A DNA stretch of 60,000 nucleotides, taken from NCBI GenBank assembly GCA_022820365.1, contig JAJEFO010000123.1, forward strand, positions 1 through 60,000, read 5' to 3'. Made by a program: the position numbers and the translations under genes. Numbering within the stretch: the first letter of the stretch is position 1; every line of letters starts with the position of its first letter. Origin of the DNA: Silicimonas sp. GTDB taxonomy: Bacteria > Pseudomonadota > Alphaproteobacteria > Rhodobacterales > Rhodobacteraceae. Below the pieces are notes generated by a model that worked only from the letters and a program-made list of their open reading frames with translations, had not been told where the DNA came from and did no database searches. Positions 26,562 through 35,893 of this stretch are shown here, piece after piece.

Positions 26562-27452
26562 CTATTCGTCCTTCCTGGCACCGAATGCGCCAAACACGTC
26601 GTCGTGTTCGAATGTACCGCCGACCTCGGCATGATCGGCACCGTAGAAGGTGGCGGCGATACGGTTGCCCGGCCGAGCGCCCGAAGCGAAGCCGTCGGGT
26701 GTCAAGGGCACATCGTTGAACATGATGTCGTTCTGTGCGGCTCCCGTGCGCAGTTCGTGGATGTTCGTGAAGGCCACGTCGACATCGGCGTCGGCGAAGT
26801 TCACTGTGATCTCGGCATTACCGTGGTAGGCTTCGGAAGCCGCGGCACTGCCGCCGACCATGATGCCGGTCCACATGGCAGTTCCGCTGCTCATCAGCCT
26901 TTCGCCTGCCGCATTGCCGAGGGTCGTACCGTAAGCCTCGTACGCCGTGGTCTGCCTTTCGGCGTCCCGCACACGATGGCTTTGCAACCAGAAGACACCG
27001 TCGTCCATCCACGCGCCATAGGCGTCGATTCTGAGGCTTCCCCCGTCCGCCTGTTCCGATTCCTGGACGGACTGGAACACGGGCAGCCCGTTATGGGTCA
27101 TCACCGCCTCGAATGTCACGCCCGAGGAATCCAGGTCTGCCGCGGTGTATGATGTGCCTCCGAGCCGGCACGTGTCGCCTGTGCAGTCAACGGTCCTGGA
27201 AAGATTGCCACGGATGTCGTAGCGGTCCGTGGCTCGGAGGGAAGTGGCCGCGTCGCGCAGCGCAATGAGTTCGGATTCCACCTCGTCCGACACCATGGCA
27301 AGAGGCAGCCCTCCGACCGCGTTGCGAATGATCGACGTGTCCGCAATCGGCTGGCTGGGAGTCAGGACCATGGGAGGGGCCAGACTGTCGTTGCCGTTGT
27401 CGCTGCAGGACGCTAGCGCACTGGCGCAGGCGAGTATCAAGGTTACTCTCAT
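26562..27452 (-). CDS. Lipoprotein with TbpB-like beta-barrel C-terminus
   Basis: 296 residues from the ATG at 27452 (GAGGAGC eight bases upstream). The N-terminus MRVTLILACASALASCSDNG is a lipoprotein signal with lipobox LASC. The middle is poorly conserved. The end reads ATFYGADHAEVGGTFEHDDV then FGAFGARKD, the hallmark of transferrin-binding-protein-B-like barrel domains (FYG..AEE.GGTF..FGA). Such lipoproteins are often moved to the cell surface by a Slam outer-membrane protein; no slam gene is adjacent. The likely place is the outer membrane, with a binding or adhesion role. The ligand is unknown. Confidence 0.75.
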   Translation of the reverse strand: MRVTLILACASALASCSDNGNDSLAPPMVLTPSQPIADTSIIRNAVGGLPLAMVSDEVESELIALRDAATSLRATDRYDIRGNLSRTVDCTGDTCRLGGTSYTAADLDSSGVTFEAVMTHNGLPVFQSVQESEQADGGSLRIDAYGAWMDDGVFWLQSHRVRDAERQTTAYEAYGTTLGNAAGERLMSSGTAMWTGIMVGGSAAASEAYHGNAEITVNFADADVDVAFTNIHELRTGAAQNDIMFNDVPLTPDGFASGARPGNRIAATFYGADHAEVGGTFEHDDVFGAFGARKDE

Positions 27453-28100
27453 TGAATTTGCTCCTCGCAATTTGACTTGCGACCGCGGCTGGTGCCGGGC
27501 CGTGCAAATCGTCATGAGGAAACATGAAGACCCCGCCTATTCACCGGACTCGGGGAGCTACCCCATGTCGGATGTGATGGCTGTTGTATTCAGCGGGCGA
27601 CCCGGCACAAAGGCCGAGTCTCATGACGATTTGCGAGAACCTGCTTAGCGGGATTCGGCGGGCTTGAACAGTCCTTATCGATCATGCGTGAATGCGAGTC
27701 AGTTCTGGCCAGCCGTCTCCATTCGAATGACTACGAGGCCGCCAAGGGCTGTCTGGCGCCGCTCGGTGCACGCCCTGCCGCTCACCTGTGGGCCAAACCG
27801 TTCGGATTCTCCCCGGCGAGCAGATTCCTGAACTTGGACGCAGCAAGGTTGCATTCCCAACGAGCCCGCACTGGATCGGAAGTCCGGAATCAGTGCAGTT
27901 CCATCGTCAGGAAAGCCAGATCCTCCTGGGTCGAATCCGTCCCGCCGCCCGTCGCTGATGCGAGACTTGATTCGAAATTGGGTTCATGTCCGTGGCATGC
28001 TCGCGGGGAGCCGCTGTTCAGATTCCTGTTGTGCGACAGAAGGCGTTGCCAGTGCCGCCCGCAACCCGTAAGTTTCTCCGAGCATTCCGAGTCCAAGCGC
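27453..28100. other. Intergenic stretch between lipoprotein gene and DUF502
   Basis: About 650 bases holding the divergent promoters of the two flanking genes. The plus frame into DUF502 is open from 27684, but the extra 139 codons show no domain or signal and are not counted as coding. The last 40 or so bases (about 28060-28100) resemble the decayed copy at 6878-6910, so the repeated segment includes some 5' untranslated sequence. No other structure seen. Confidence 0.4.
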
Positions 28101-28823
28101 ATGAACAGGAGATTCTACGACAATCACGTGGTCCGGCGGCGAAGGAGCGCTTTCGCCTGGCTCAGAGGCTCGTTCCTGACAGGGCTGGTCGTGATCGCGC
28201 CAATCGGGCTTACGCTCTGGCTGATCTGGACCGTTGCGGGCTGGGTTGACAGCTGGGTGCTGCCCTTCGTGCCCATCTGGCTCAGGCCCGATCAGTATGT
28301 CGGGCTGAACATCCGCGGCGTCGGCGTAATCCTCTTTCTGATCTTCACCGTTGTCGTAGGCTGGCTTGCCAAGGGAATCATCGGCAGGTCGCTGATCAAC
28401 TGGGGCGAGAGCCTTGTTCACAACCTCCCAGTGATCCGCTCGGTCTACAAGGGCCTTAAGCAGATCGCGGAAACGGTGTTTGCGCAGTCGGAAACCTCCT
28501 TCGACACGGCATGCCTCGTGGAGTATCCACGGAAGGGGATCTGGGCCATCGCCTTCATATCCAAGACCGCCAAAGGCGAGGTCGATGCCAAGATTGACCG
28601 CGAAGGCGGGAAGACCGCGGTATTCCTGCCGACGACACCCAACCCGACCTCCGGCTTTCTCCTGTTTGTCCCGAAGAGTGACCTGATCGAACTGGAGATG
28701 TCGGTCGAAGACGCCGCAAAGCTCGTGATCTCGGCAGGCTTGGTCTATCCCGACGGCAAGCCTGTCGCGTCAAGAGCGATCGAAGAGATTCGCGATCCCG
28801 CGGCCGGAGCCGGCGCATCCTGA
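28101..28823 (+). CDS. DUF502 family membrane protein
   Basis: 240 residues. Two membrane segments (about 22-47 and 72-98) are followed by a soluble domain with the family blocks LVHNLPVIRSVYKGLKQIAE and GFLLFVPKSDLIELEMSVEDA. It is a widespread inner-membrane family of unknown function. The ATG at 28101 gives the usual N-terminus, although no good ribosome binding site precedes it. The 5' end is duplicated, in decayed form, at 6888-6992. Confidence 0.88.
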   Translation: MNRRFYDNHVVRRRRSAFAWLRGSFLTGLVVIAPIGLTLWLIWTVAGWVDSWVLPFVPIWLRPDQYVGLNIRGVGVILFLIFTVVVGWLAKGIIGRSLINWGESLVHNLPVIRSVYKGLKQIAETVFAQSETSFDTACLVEYPRKGIWAIAFISKTAKGEVDAKIDREGGKTAVFLPTTPNPTSGFLLFVPKSDLIELEMSVEDAAKLVISAGLVYPDGKPVASRAIEEIRDPAAGAGAS

Positions 28824-28951
28824 TGAAGTGACACGCAAGGCACTTGGCGTGACATGGCCGGGAATGCCATACCCGACCGAACTCGTCCCAAGTTACTGCC
28901 TTTTGACCAGGCAATACGGATGGATCAGTTCTGGCCGACAGCGAATTCGAA

Positions 28952-29725
28952 TCAAAGTGCGGTCCAGCCTCCGTCCATGGAAACCGCAGTGCCGGTCAAC
29001 TGTGCCGCCGCATCGCTGCACAAGAACACCGCAAGACCGCCGAGTTGCTCAACAGTTACGAACTCTTTCGTCGGCTGACGGACAAGCATCACCTGCTCCA
29101 CTGCCTCGTCATCGGAAACTCCATGTTCTTTCGCAATGTCGGGGATCTGCGCCTCGACCAACGGCGTCCGGACATATCCGGGACAGATGGCATTCGCCGT
29201 GATCGGGTCGCGCGCTGTCTCCAGTGCCACGACTTTCGTCATTCCAATCAGCCCGTGCTTTGCAGTCACGTAGGCCGACTTGTAGGGAGAGGCCGTGAGC
29301 CCGTGCGCGGACGCGATGTTTATGATGCGGCCCCAGCCCTTTTCTCGCATCATCGGGATGGCAACGGCTGTCGTGTGAAAGGCGGAATTCATGTTGATCG
29401 CGATGATCGAATCCCATGTCTCGACCGGAAACTCCTCAATCGCCGCGACGTGCTGAATGCCCGCATTGTTCACCACGACGTCACATGCGCCCGCCTGCTC
29501 GACGAGCGAGCGACATTCGTCGGGCTTCGACATGTCGGCCTGTATGTAGCGTGCACTCACCCCGGTTTCCTTGGCAATCCCTGCCGCCAAGGCGTGATCT
29601 TCCTCGCGATCAGTGAACGAGTTCAATACGACATCCGCACCGGCTCGCGCCATTGCCCAGGCAACGCCAAGCCCAATGCCGGAGTTCGAACCAGTGATGA
29701 CGGCCGACTTTCCCTCAAGCGACAT
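28952..29725 (-). CDS. bdhA: 3-hydroxybutyrate dehydrogenase
   Basis: 257 residues. NAD-dependent oxidation of D-3-hydroxybutyrate to acetoacetate in ketone-body and polyhydroxybutyrate metabolism. An SDR enzyme: cofactor motif TGSNSGIGLGVA near residue 10, NNAGIQHVA, the catalytic Ser in NIASAHGLTASPYK, then YVTAKHG with the Tyr and Lys. The C-terminal part (PGYVRTPLVEAQIPDIAKEH and the QPTKEFVTVEQL block) is diagnostic for BdhA. The ATG at 29725 (GGAG upstream) gives the standard N-terminus MSLEGKSAVIT. Confidence 0.93.
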   Translation of the reverse strand: MSLEGKSAVITGSNSGIGLGVAWAMARAGADVVLNSFTDREEDHALAAGIAKETGVSARYIQADMSKPDECRSLVEQAGACDVVVNNAGIQHVAAIEEFPVETWDSIIAINMNSAFHTTAVAIPMMREKGWGRIINIASAHGLTASPYKSAYVTAKHGLIGMTKVVALETARDPITANAICPGYVRTPLVEAQIPDIAKEHGVSDDEAVEQVMLVRQPTKEFVTVEQLGGLAVFLCSDAAAQLTGTAVSMDGGWTAL

Positions 29726-29805
29726 GGGCAACTCCATGGAACGCGCGGCGAGCTTGATTGGCGGTATCGATCGCCGCCCGGTCACCGGACAAGCGACTTG
29801 ACAGG

Positions 29806-30027
29806 CTAGAGGTCCAGCCCCTCGTACTTCTTCTTGAACCTTGACACGCGGCCACCGGTGTCCAGAAGGCGCGTGCCGCCGCCAGTCCATGCCGGATGCA
29901 CGGTCGGGTCCACGTCAAGCGAAAGCTGGTCACCCTCCGCTCCCCAGGTCGAACGCATCTGGACGACGTCGCCGTTTGTCATCTTGACATCGATGACGTG
30001 ATAGTCGGGATGAGTGTCTTTTTTCAT
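29806..30027 (-). CDS. rpmE: 50S ribosomal protein L31
   Basis: 73 residues. Begins [20 protein letters not shown] and ends with [14 protein letters not shown]. It is the alphaproteobacterial form without the zinc-binding cysteines (no CxxC). It follows rplS after only ten bases, so the two ribosomal genes form one unit. Confidence 0.96.
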   Translation of the reverse strand: MKKDTHPDYHVIDVKMTNGDVVQMRSTWGAEGDQLSLDVDPTVHPAWTGGGTRLLDTGGRVSRFKKKYEGLDL

Positions 30028-30037
30028 GGCGCGTTCC

Positions 30038-30415
30038 TCAGGCCTCGCTCTTCGGCTTGTATGCGGAATCCTCTGCAATCCTTGCCGACTTTCCGCGCCG
30101 CGACCGAAGGTAGTAGAGCTTCGCGCGACGAACGCGTCCACGACGCACGACGGTAATGGAATCGATGTTTGTCGAATGCAGCGGAAAGACCCGTTCGACA
30201 CCCTCGCCGAAGGAGATCTTGCGCACGGTAAATGACCCGGCAATGCCTTCGCCGTTCTTTCGCGCGATGCACACACCTTCGTAATTCTGTACGCGTGTTC
30301 GTGTGCCTTCCGTGACCTTGTATCCAACCCGGACGGTATCGCCCGCCTTGAAGTCCGGAATGCTCTTGCCGAGAGCAGCGACCTGCTCGGCTTCAAGCTC
30401 AGCGATCAGATCCAT
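30038..30415 (-). CDS. rplS: 50S ribosomal protein L19
   Basis: 125 residues. Begins [17 protein letters not shown], with the L19 signatures [30 protein letters not shown] and [20 protein letters not shown]. The ATG at 30415 is preferred over a GTG three codons upstream because it gives the normal N-terminus and GGAGTGGG precedes it. It lies about 240 bases downstream of trmD, as in many proteobacteria. Confidence 0.97.
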   Translation of the reverse strand: MDLIAELEAEQVAALGKSIPDFKAGDTVRVGYKVTEGTRTRVQNYEGVCIARKNGEGIAGSFTVRKISFGEGVERVFPLHSTNIDSITVVRRGRVRRAKLYYLRSRRGKSARIAEDSAYKPKSEA

Positions 30416-30655
30416 CTGACCCACTCCTGTCGTGCCCCGAGTTGCCCCCGGGAGATGTTTCGTGCCTCAGAGCTCCGGTCGACATGTTGGGCCGGTCGTG
30501 CCGCCCGCCGGAGAATACAGGTCAACTTTCCCTTTGAGCACCAATTTGCTCGCGAACCCGCGTCCCTATAGGGGGTGCTTGGGTAGCAATCAAGGGGAAA
30601 AATCCGCTCGAAACCGTCACATGCGCTCCCAAGAAGGACGGGCTTTGCCGCACCC

Positions 30656-31441
30656 TTACGGCTTCTTGCCGGAATATGCCTGCCAGAGATCCGGCCGCCG
30701 CTCTTTCGTCAGTCGCTCCGCTTCTTGCTGACGCCATTTCGCAACGGCCTGATGATCGCCAGATGTCAGGACGTCGGGAATGTCGCGTCCCTCCCAGGTC
30801 GCCGGGCGCGTGAAGTGGGGATATTCAAGAAGTCCGTTCGAGAAGCTCTCACCTTCAATTGAGGCAGCGTTGCCAACCACGCCGGGCAAGAGCCGAACGG
30901 TAGCGTCGATCAGGGCCTGCGCAGCAATCTCTCCACCCGTCATCACAAAATCGCCCAAAGAGACTTCCTCGATGCCGAACTGATCGATCACGCGCTGATC
31001 AAGACCTTCGAACCGACCTGAAATGAGAACGAGGCCAGGACCTTCCGAGAATCGTTGCACCATTGCCTGATCGAGGCGATGCCCACGCGGACTGAGATAC
31101 ACCAGAGGCAAGGCCGCTTCCCGGCATGCGTTCCGGACGGCGTTCCCCATGACGTCGGCACGAAGCACCATGCCAGCACCGCCTCCGGACGGCGTGTCAT
31201 CGACGCTGCGGTGCTTGCCTGCACCAAACTGTCGCAGGTCCACCGCTTCCAGGTTCCAGATTCCTTCAGCCAAGGCCTTGCCGGTCAGTGATGTGCCCAG
31301 CACGCCGGGGAACGCTTCCGGAAAAAGCGTGATGACCTTCACCATCCATGCCCCTGCGTACGATGGCCGGTCCGAGAGAAAGTCTCGCGGTGCCGAGCTT
31401 GCCGAAATGCTCAACTGCCCGTGGGATCTTGCGCCAGGCAT
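30656..31441 (-). CDS. trmD: tRNA (guanine-37-N1)-methyltransferase
   Basis: Methylates G37 of tRNAs reading CNN codons, using S-adenosylmethionine. The TrmD knot-fold blocks are VITLFPEAFPGVLGTSLTGK, DDTPSGGGAGMVLRADV, YLSPRGHRLDQ, LISGRFEGLDQRV and GDFVMTGGEIAAQALID. The start is not settled: ATG at 31345 gives a short N-terminus, while relatives I recall carry about 25-30 residues before the ITLFPE strand; the ATG at 31441 supplies these. Neither has a clear ribosome binding site. The usual upstream partners rimM and rpsP are absent; ctpA is upstream instead. Confidence 0.93.
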   Translation of the reverse strand: MPGARSHGQLSISASSAPRDFLSDRPSYAGAWMVKVITLFPEAFPGVLGTSLTGKALAEGIWNLEAVDLRQFGAGKHRSVDDTPSGGGAGMVLRADVMGNAVRNACREAALPLVYLSPRGHRLDQAMVQRFSEGPGLVLISGRFEGLDQRVIDQFGIEEVSLGDFVMTGGEIAAQALIDATVRLLPGVVGNAASIEGESFSNGLLEYPHFTRPATWEGRDIPDVLTSGDHQAVAKWRQQEAERLTKERRPDLWQAYSGKKP

Positions 31442-31673
31442 GTTCATGCCGTGGACATATAGACACATGGCTGCCATGCCGCAATTGACGGCGTCGGCGG
31501 CACCAAGGCCTTCAAGCGAATGGCGCCACGACCCGATTGCCCGTCCAGGGTGCGCCACGGGCAACATGATTCCTGCAAGACTGCGTGACTGTGCCGTTGC
31601 CCGCAGCCCTGCGATTCGCGATTCCGCCCTGCTTCAACGCAATGCGCGTGGGCGTCCCACGCGCGATCCTTTG

Positions 31674-33029
31674 TCAATTGGATTGACGCGCCAGCGCGGC
31701 GGCGTATTCGGGTCCGAGCGTGGAGATCCCCTTCAGGATGTCGATCGCATAAGCCAGCTGATAGTCTTCGTCACGCAGTTCCGCGGATTCTTCCGCCCTC
31801 AAGCGATCTTCCTCGATCTGACGGCGCTCATCTTCGCTGAGGCTGTCATTTGACAGAGACCCGCGCAGGTCGGCCTCAAATCGTCTCTGCCGCTGGGGTT
31901 CATCGGTCTCATCGACTTCCGGGCGGGGCGGCTGCTGAACAATGATGTCAGGAGACACGCCAAGGGCCTGAATCGAACGACCGGAAGGCGTGTAGTAACG
32001 CGCGGTCGTAAGTCGCATTGCGGCCTCGCCACGCAGAGGCATTACGGTTTGGACCGAACCCTTTCCAAACGACTTCGTGCCCACGACGATTGCGCGCCGG
32101 TGATCCTGGAGCGCGCCCGCCACGATCTCAGATGCCGACGCGGAGCCGCCATTGATCAGGACGACAATCGGCTTGCCTTCTGCCAGGTCACCGGCTTCCG
32201 CATTGAACCGGCCGCTGTCCCGAAGCTCGCGTCCTCGAGTCGACACGATCTCGCCGCCTTCGAGAAACGCGTCGGACACCTTGACGGCCTGCTCAAGAAG
32301 GCCTCCCGGATTGTTCCGGAGGTCGATGACGAATCCGTTGACCGCGTCCAGTCCGCCAGCCTCCTCGACCATTTGAGGCAATTGCTCCTCCAGGGACGGA
32401 AACGTCTGGTCGCTGAAGGTCGTGATTCGCAGGACCACCGTTTCCCCGACAATCCTTGACCTGACCGCCGTCAGCTTGATCGTGTCACGAATGATCGAGA
32501 CATCGAACGGCTCCGTCTCGCCTTCGCGCACGACGGTAATGACGATTTCGGAACCGACAGGCCCTCGCATCATTTCGACCGCCTCGTCGAGCGTAAGGCC
32601 CAGAATGCTCTCGCCGTCGACATGAGTGATGAAGTCACCTGCCTGCATGCCCGCCTCGTCGGCCGGCGTTCCATCTATCGGCGAGACCACTTTCACGAAA
32701 CCGTCTTCCTGGGTCACTTCTATCCCGAGCCCACCGAATTCGCCCCTCGTCTGGACACGCATCGCCGCAGCGTCATCCGGCGAAAGATACGATGAATGCG
32801 GATCGAGCGACGTCAGCATCCCATCGATCGCAGCCTCGATCAGTTCGCCTTCGTCCACTTCCTCGACATATTGCGCACGGATGCGCTCGAAGATGTCGCC
32901 GAACAGGTCGAGCTGTTCATAGACGCTCGGCTTGTCGTTCTCCTGCGCAATCACGGGTCCCGAGACCTGCATTGCCACCAAAATACCGAACATCACGCCC
33001 CCGACGGATGCCAGAAAAAGGTTCCTCAT
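31674..33029 (-). CDS. ctpA: C-terminal processing protease (S41)
   Basis: 451 residues. A periplasmic serine protease that trims envelope proteins. The signal peptide is about residues 1-29 (MRNLFLASVGGVMFGILVAM, cleaved near VIAQ). A PDZ domain is at about 85-170 (RGEFGGLGIEVTQEDG). The catalytic Ser is in GGSASASEIVAGAL and the Lys in GTKSFGKGSVQT. The ATG at 33029 follows AAGGAATGG; the frame is open upstream for a further 106 codons but without family similarity. The C-terminal tail is rich in Glu and Arg. It follows gpmI after 191 bases. Confidence 0.93.
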   Translation of the reverse strand: MRNLFLASVGGVMFGILVAMQVSGPVIAQENDKPSVYEQLDLFGDIFERIRAQYVEEVDEGELIEAAIDGMLTSLDPHSSYLSPDDAAAMRVQTRGEFGGLGIEVTQEDGFVKVVSPIDGTPADEAGMQAGDFITHVDGESILGLTLDEAVEMMRGPVGSEIVITVVREGETEPFDVSIIRDTIKLTAVRSRIVGETVVLRITTFSDQTFPSLEEQLPQMVEEAGGLDAVNGFVIDLRNNPGGLLEQAVKVSDAFLEGGEIVSTRGRELRDSGRFNAEAGDLAEGKPIVVLINGGSASASEIVAGALQDHRRAIVVGTKSFGKGSVQTVMPLRGEAAMRLTTARYYTPSGRSIQALGVSPDIIVQQPPRPEVDETDEPQRQRRFEADLRGSLSNDSLSEDERRQIEEDRLRAEESAELRDEDYQLAYAIDILKGISTLGPEYAAALARQSN

Positions 33030-33220
33030 GGTCCATTCCTTGTATTGGCCCCGTATCTTGATCAGGGCTGGATCGATCAGGCCATGCACGTGCCCGACCT
33101 GCATATAATGCGTTTCTGGTCCGAAAAGACCACAGTCTCGCGTAATTTCGTTCAATTTCTCTTGTGCGAGCGGGTTTTCGATCATCGAATTCCCGTCTCG
33201 CCATCGACTGGAACGGCCGT

Positions 33221-34741
33221 TCAAGCCCGAATCAGGCTCCTTCCGGTCATTTCGTCCGGCTGGGGCAACCCCATGAGTTCCAAGACGGTTGGAGCCAGAT
33301 CGGAGAGACGTCCATTGGCGAGCCTCACATGCGCAGGCCCGCCGCAAAGCGCGACCGGCACGAGATTCGTGGTGTGAGCCGTGTGTGCCTCGCCGGTTTC
33401 AGGATCGACCATTGTCTCGCAGTTTCCGTGATCCGCCGTCAGCAGCATGGCGCCGCCCGACCTGTCGAGTGCCTCGACGACGCGGGCAAGCCCTTGATCC
33501 ACGGCCTCGCAGGCATTGATTGCGGCATCAAGATCTCCAGTATGTCCCACCATGTCGGGATTGGCATAGTTCGTCACAATGAGGTCATATCCTGTCTCAA
33601 TGGCCTCGACGAAAGCGTCGGTGACCTCCGGAGCCGACATTTCGGGTTTCAGATCGTAGGTGGAAACGTCCGGGCTCTTCGGCATGAAGCGGTCTTCGCC
33701 CGCTTCCGGCTCTTCCTTGCCACCGTTCAGAAAGAACGTGACATGCGGGTATTTCTCGGTTTCTGCAAGCCGGAACTGCCTGAGCCCATGCCGTGCCACC
33801 CACGCACCCAACGTGTTCCTTATGTCCTGTTTGGGAAACACGCTGGTCATGTAGGCATTGTGCTCATCCGAGTATTCGACCATGCCAAGACACGCAGCCA
33901 GATTCGGGCGCGGACCGGCCTTGAAGGCGTCAAAGCCGGGTGCTGCAATTGCCGCCATGATCTCCCTGGCACGATCGGCACGGAAATTCGTGAAGAAGAC
34001 TCCGTCTCCGTCATTCATGCCAGCGTACCCTGCGAGCACCGCAGGCGGAATGAACTCATCGGTAATGCCTTCGGCGTGGGCATCGTCAACTGCGGCCAAC
34101 GCGGTTTCCGATGCCACGCCATCGCCCTTCACAATGGCACGAAAGGCGCGCTCGACGCGGTTCCAGCGGTTGTCACGGTCCATCGCGAAATACCGGCCTG
34201 AAACGGTGGCGACTTCCACGCATGACGGAATGGCTTCGCGCAAATTGACGATGCATTCATGCGCGGATCTGGGTGAAACGTCGCGGCCGTCTGTAATCAC
34301 GTGAATAACTGTCTCGATGCCGGCATCGGCGAGAATCCGTGCCGCCTGCGCCATATGCGCCTGGTGCGAGTGAACGCCACCCGCTGACACCAGTCCTGCG
34401 AGATGGGCCCGACCGCCAGTGTCATTGAGAACCGTGATGAAATCCTGCAGCGCCGGGCGTCTCGCGAATGACCCGTCCTCGATCGCAAGGTCGATCTGGC
34501 CTAGGTCCATGGCAACGACCCGGCCGGCGCCGATATTTGTATGTCCGACTTCCGAATTGCCCATTTGCCCGGAAGGAAGTCCGACATCCGGACCGTGCGT
34601 GACGAGCGTTGAGTTCGGGCACTCCGCCATGATTTGGTCAAAGGTCGGCGTCGCGGCCAATGCGGGAGCATTGTCGCTCGGATCCTCACGAAGACCCCAG
34701 CCGTCAAGGATGCAGAGCACCACGGGTGTCGGCTTGCTCAT
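33221..34741 (-). CDS. gpmI: 2,3-bisphosphoglycerate-independent phosphoglycerate mutase
   Basis: 506 residues. Interconverts 3- and 2-phosphoglycerate in glycolysis and gluconeogenesis through a phosphoserine intermediate with two Mn ions. Visible motifs: VVLCILDGWGL at the start, MGNSEVGHTNIGAGR with the catalytic Ser, ITDGRDVSPRSA, FFTNFRADRAREI, and the metal block LLTADHGNCE near the C-terminus. The ATG at 34741 is chosen over an upstream start because it gives the normal N-terminus. Confidence 0.96.
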   Translation of the reverse strand: MSKPTPVVLCILDGWGLREDPSDNAPALAATPTFDQIMAECPNSTLVTHGPDVGLPSGQMGNSEVGHTNIGAGRVVAMDLGQIDLAIEDGSFARRPALQDFITVLNDTGGRAHLAGLVSAGGVHSHQAHMAQAARILADAGIETVIHVITDGRDVSPRSAHECIVNLREAIPSCVEVATVSGRYFAMDRDNRWNRVERAFRAIVKGDGVASETALAAVDDAHAEGITDEFIPPAVLAGYAGMNDGDGVFFTNFRADRAREIMAAIAAPGFDAFKAGPRPNLAACLGMVEYSDEHNAYMTSVFPKQDIRNTLGAWVARHGLRQFRLAETEKYPHVTFFLNGGKEEPEAGEDRFMPKSPDVSTYDLKPEMSAPEVTDAFVEAIETGYDLIVTNYANPDMVGHTGDLDAAINACEAVDQGLARVVEALDRSGGAMLLTADHGNCETMVDPETGEAHTAHTTNLVPVALCGGPAHVRLANGRLSDLAPTVLELMGLPQPDEMTGRSLIRA

Positions 34742-34900
34742 CCTGAATTCCATGCCTTCAATTGGGCCACGCCCCCAGACTGTGACCGGTTCGGAGATCA
34801 GCCCCGGCTCGCGGATGCCGAGAAATGTATCTTCCGCGCCGCATTTGCAAGCTACTGGACGGCGGCTTGGACCGACACAGCCTGCAGACCTCCGGACTGA

Positions 34901-35893
34901 TCACTTCTTCGGCTGGCGTGGTTGCGGTCGGCCGGGCATCTCCTTGAGCAGTCCGCCTACACCCATCGCGGCGATGCTTTCACCATCCACGGGCATTCCT
35001 GCCGCCAAGCGTTCAAGCACCCAGTCGACCCCGTTCAATGCGGGGGAGCGCGCGCATCCCGGCAACCCGACGACAGACGCGCCCTCCAGGTCGGCAAGAA
35101 ACAGGAGGTTGCCCGGATCAACGGGCATGCCGAATCGCTGAATGACTCCTCCGGCCGCTGACACGGCAGCGGGAGCGACGTCTGCGCGATCTGAAGTTGC
35201 GGACGCGCCGAGAATCAGGATCAGGTCCATTTCCGGATCCAGCGCATCGGTGATCGCCTCTGTCCGATGCTCGACGACTGCTACATCCGCGAGTTCAAGC
35301 CCAAGTGCACCGATGCGATCTTCGACGACCTTTCTCCCCTTCTCAAGAAGACTCTCCTTGAAGTTCGGCAACCTTGTCAGGATGAGTTGCACTCGACCAG
35401 GCCTGAATGGCGCCAGGCAAATTGCATCATCTCCCAGCACCTCTACCGCCACATCGACCTGCGCCGCCGCCACTGCATAGGGGATAACCTTGATCGTGGC
35501 GACCAGCTGACCTCGGTGCACCCGCATCATGTCAGGAAGGGTGGCAAGCGTGATGCCTTCGTCGACCCGATTCATGGCGTGGACCGCGTCCGAATTGACC
35601 ATGACGATGCCTGAATGCATGGCGACAAGATTGGCACGGCCCGTGAACGCCTTGGTCAGGCTCAGACCCGGCGTCATGAGCGTCGCCGCGATACGGGCCG
35701 CCGCATCGCATTCCACAATGTCCCCGGGCTCCAGCTGCGCCGCAATGACGGACTCGATTCCAGCCTCCTTCAGGCGCAGCACGTGCTCCGCACCCAGAAC
35801 CGTGCCTTTGCTTATGGTGCCGCTCGCGAGCTTCAGGGAGTGGGCGAGAATCGCGCCTTCCGCTGCATCCAGGGCCAGTTCCCCGAAAGTCAT
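34901..35893 (-). CDS. Molybdopterin-binding protein (MoeA/CinA-like domain)
   Basis: 330 residues. A MoaB/MogA-type molybdopterin-binding fold is at about 170-320, with the loop LILGASATSDRADVAPAAV. Many alphaproteobacterial relatives I know are about 530 residues, with a C-terminal MobA-like nucleotidyltransferase fused to this part; here the protein ends before that domain and no separate transferase follows. The start overlaps the XdhC stop by four bases (ATGA). Together the two genes point to maturation of a molybdenum hydroxylase such as xanthine or CO dehydrogenase, whose structural genes are not in the window. Confidence 0.85.
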   Translation of the reverse strand: MTFGELALDAAEGAILAHSLKLASGTISKGTVLGAEHVLRLKEAGIESVIAAQLEPGDIVECDAAARIAATLMTPGLSLTKAFTGRANLVAMHSGIVMVNSDAVHAMNRVDEGITLATLPDMMRVHRGQLVATIKVIPYAVAAAQVDVAVEVLGDDAICLAPFRPGRVQLILTRLPNFKESLLEKGRKVVEDRIGALGLELADVAVVEHRTEAITDALDPEMDLILILGASATSDRADVAPAAVSAAGGVIQRFGMPVDPGNLLFLADLEGASVVGLPGCARSPALNGVDWVLERLAAGMPVDGESIAAMGVGGLLKEMPGRPQPRQPKK

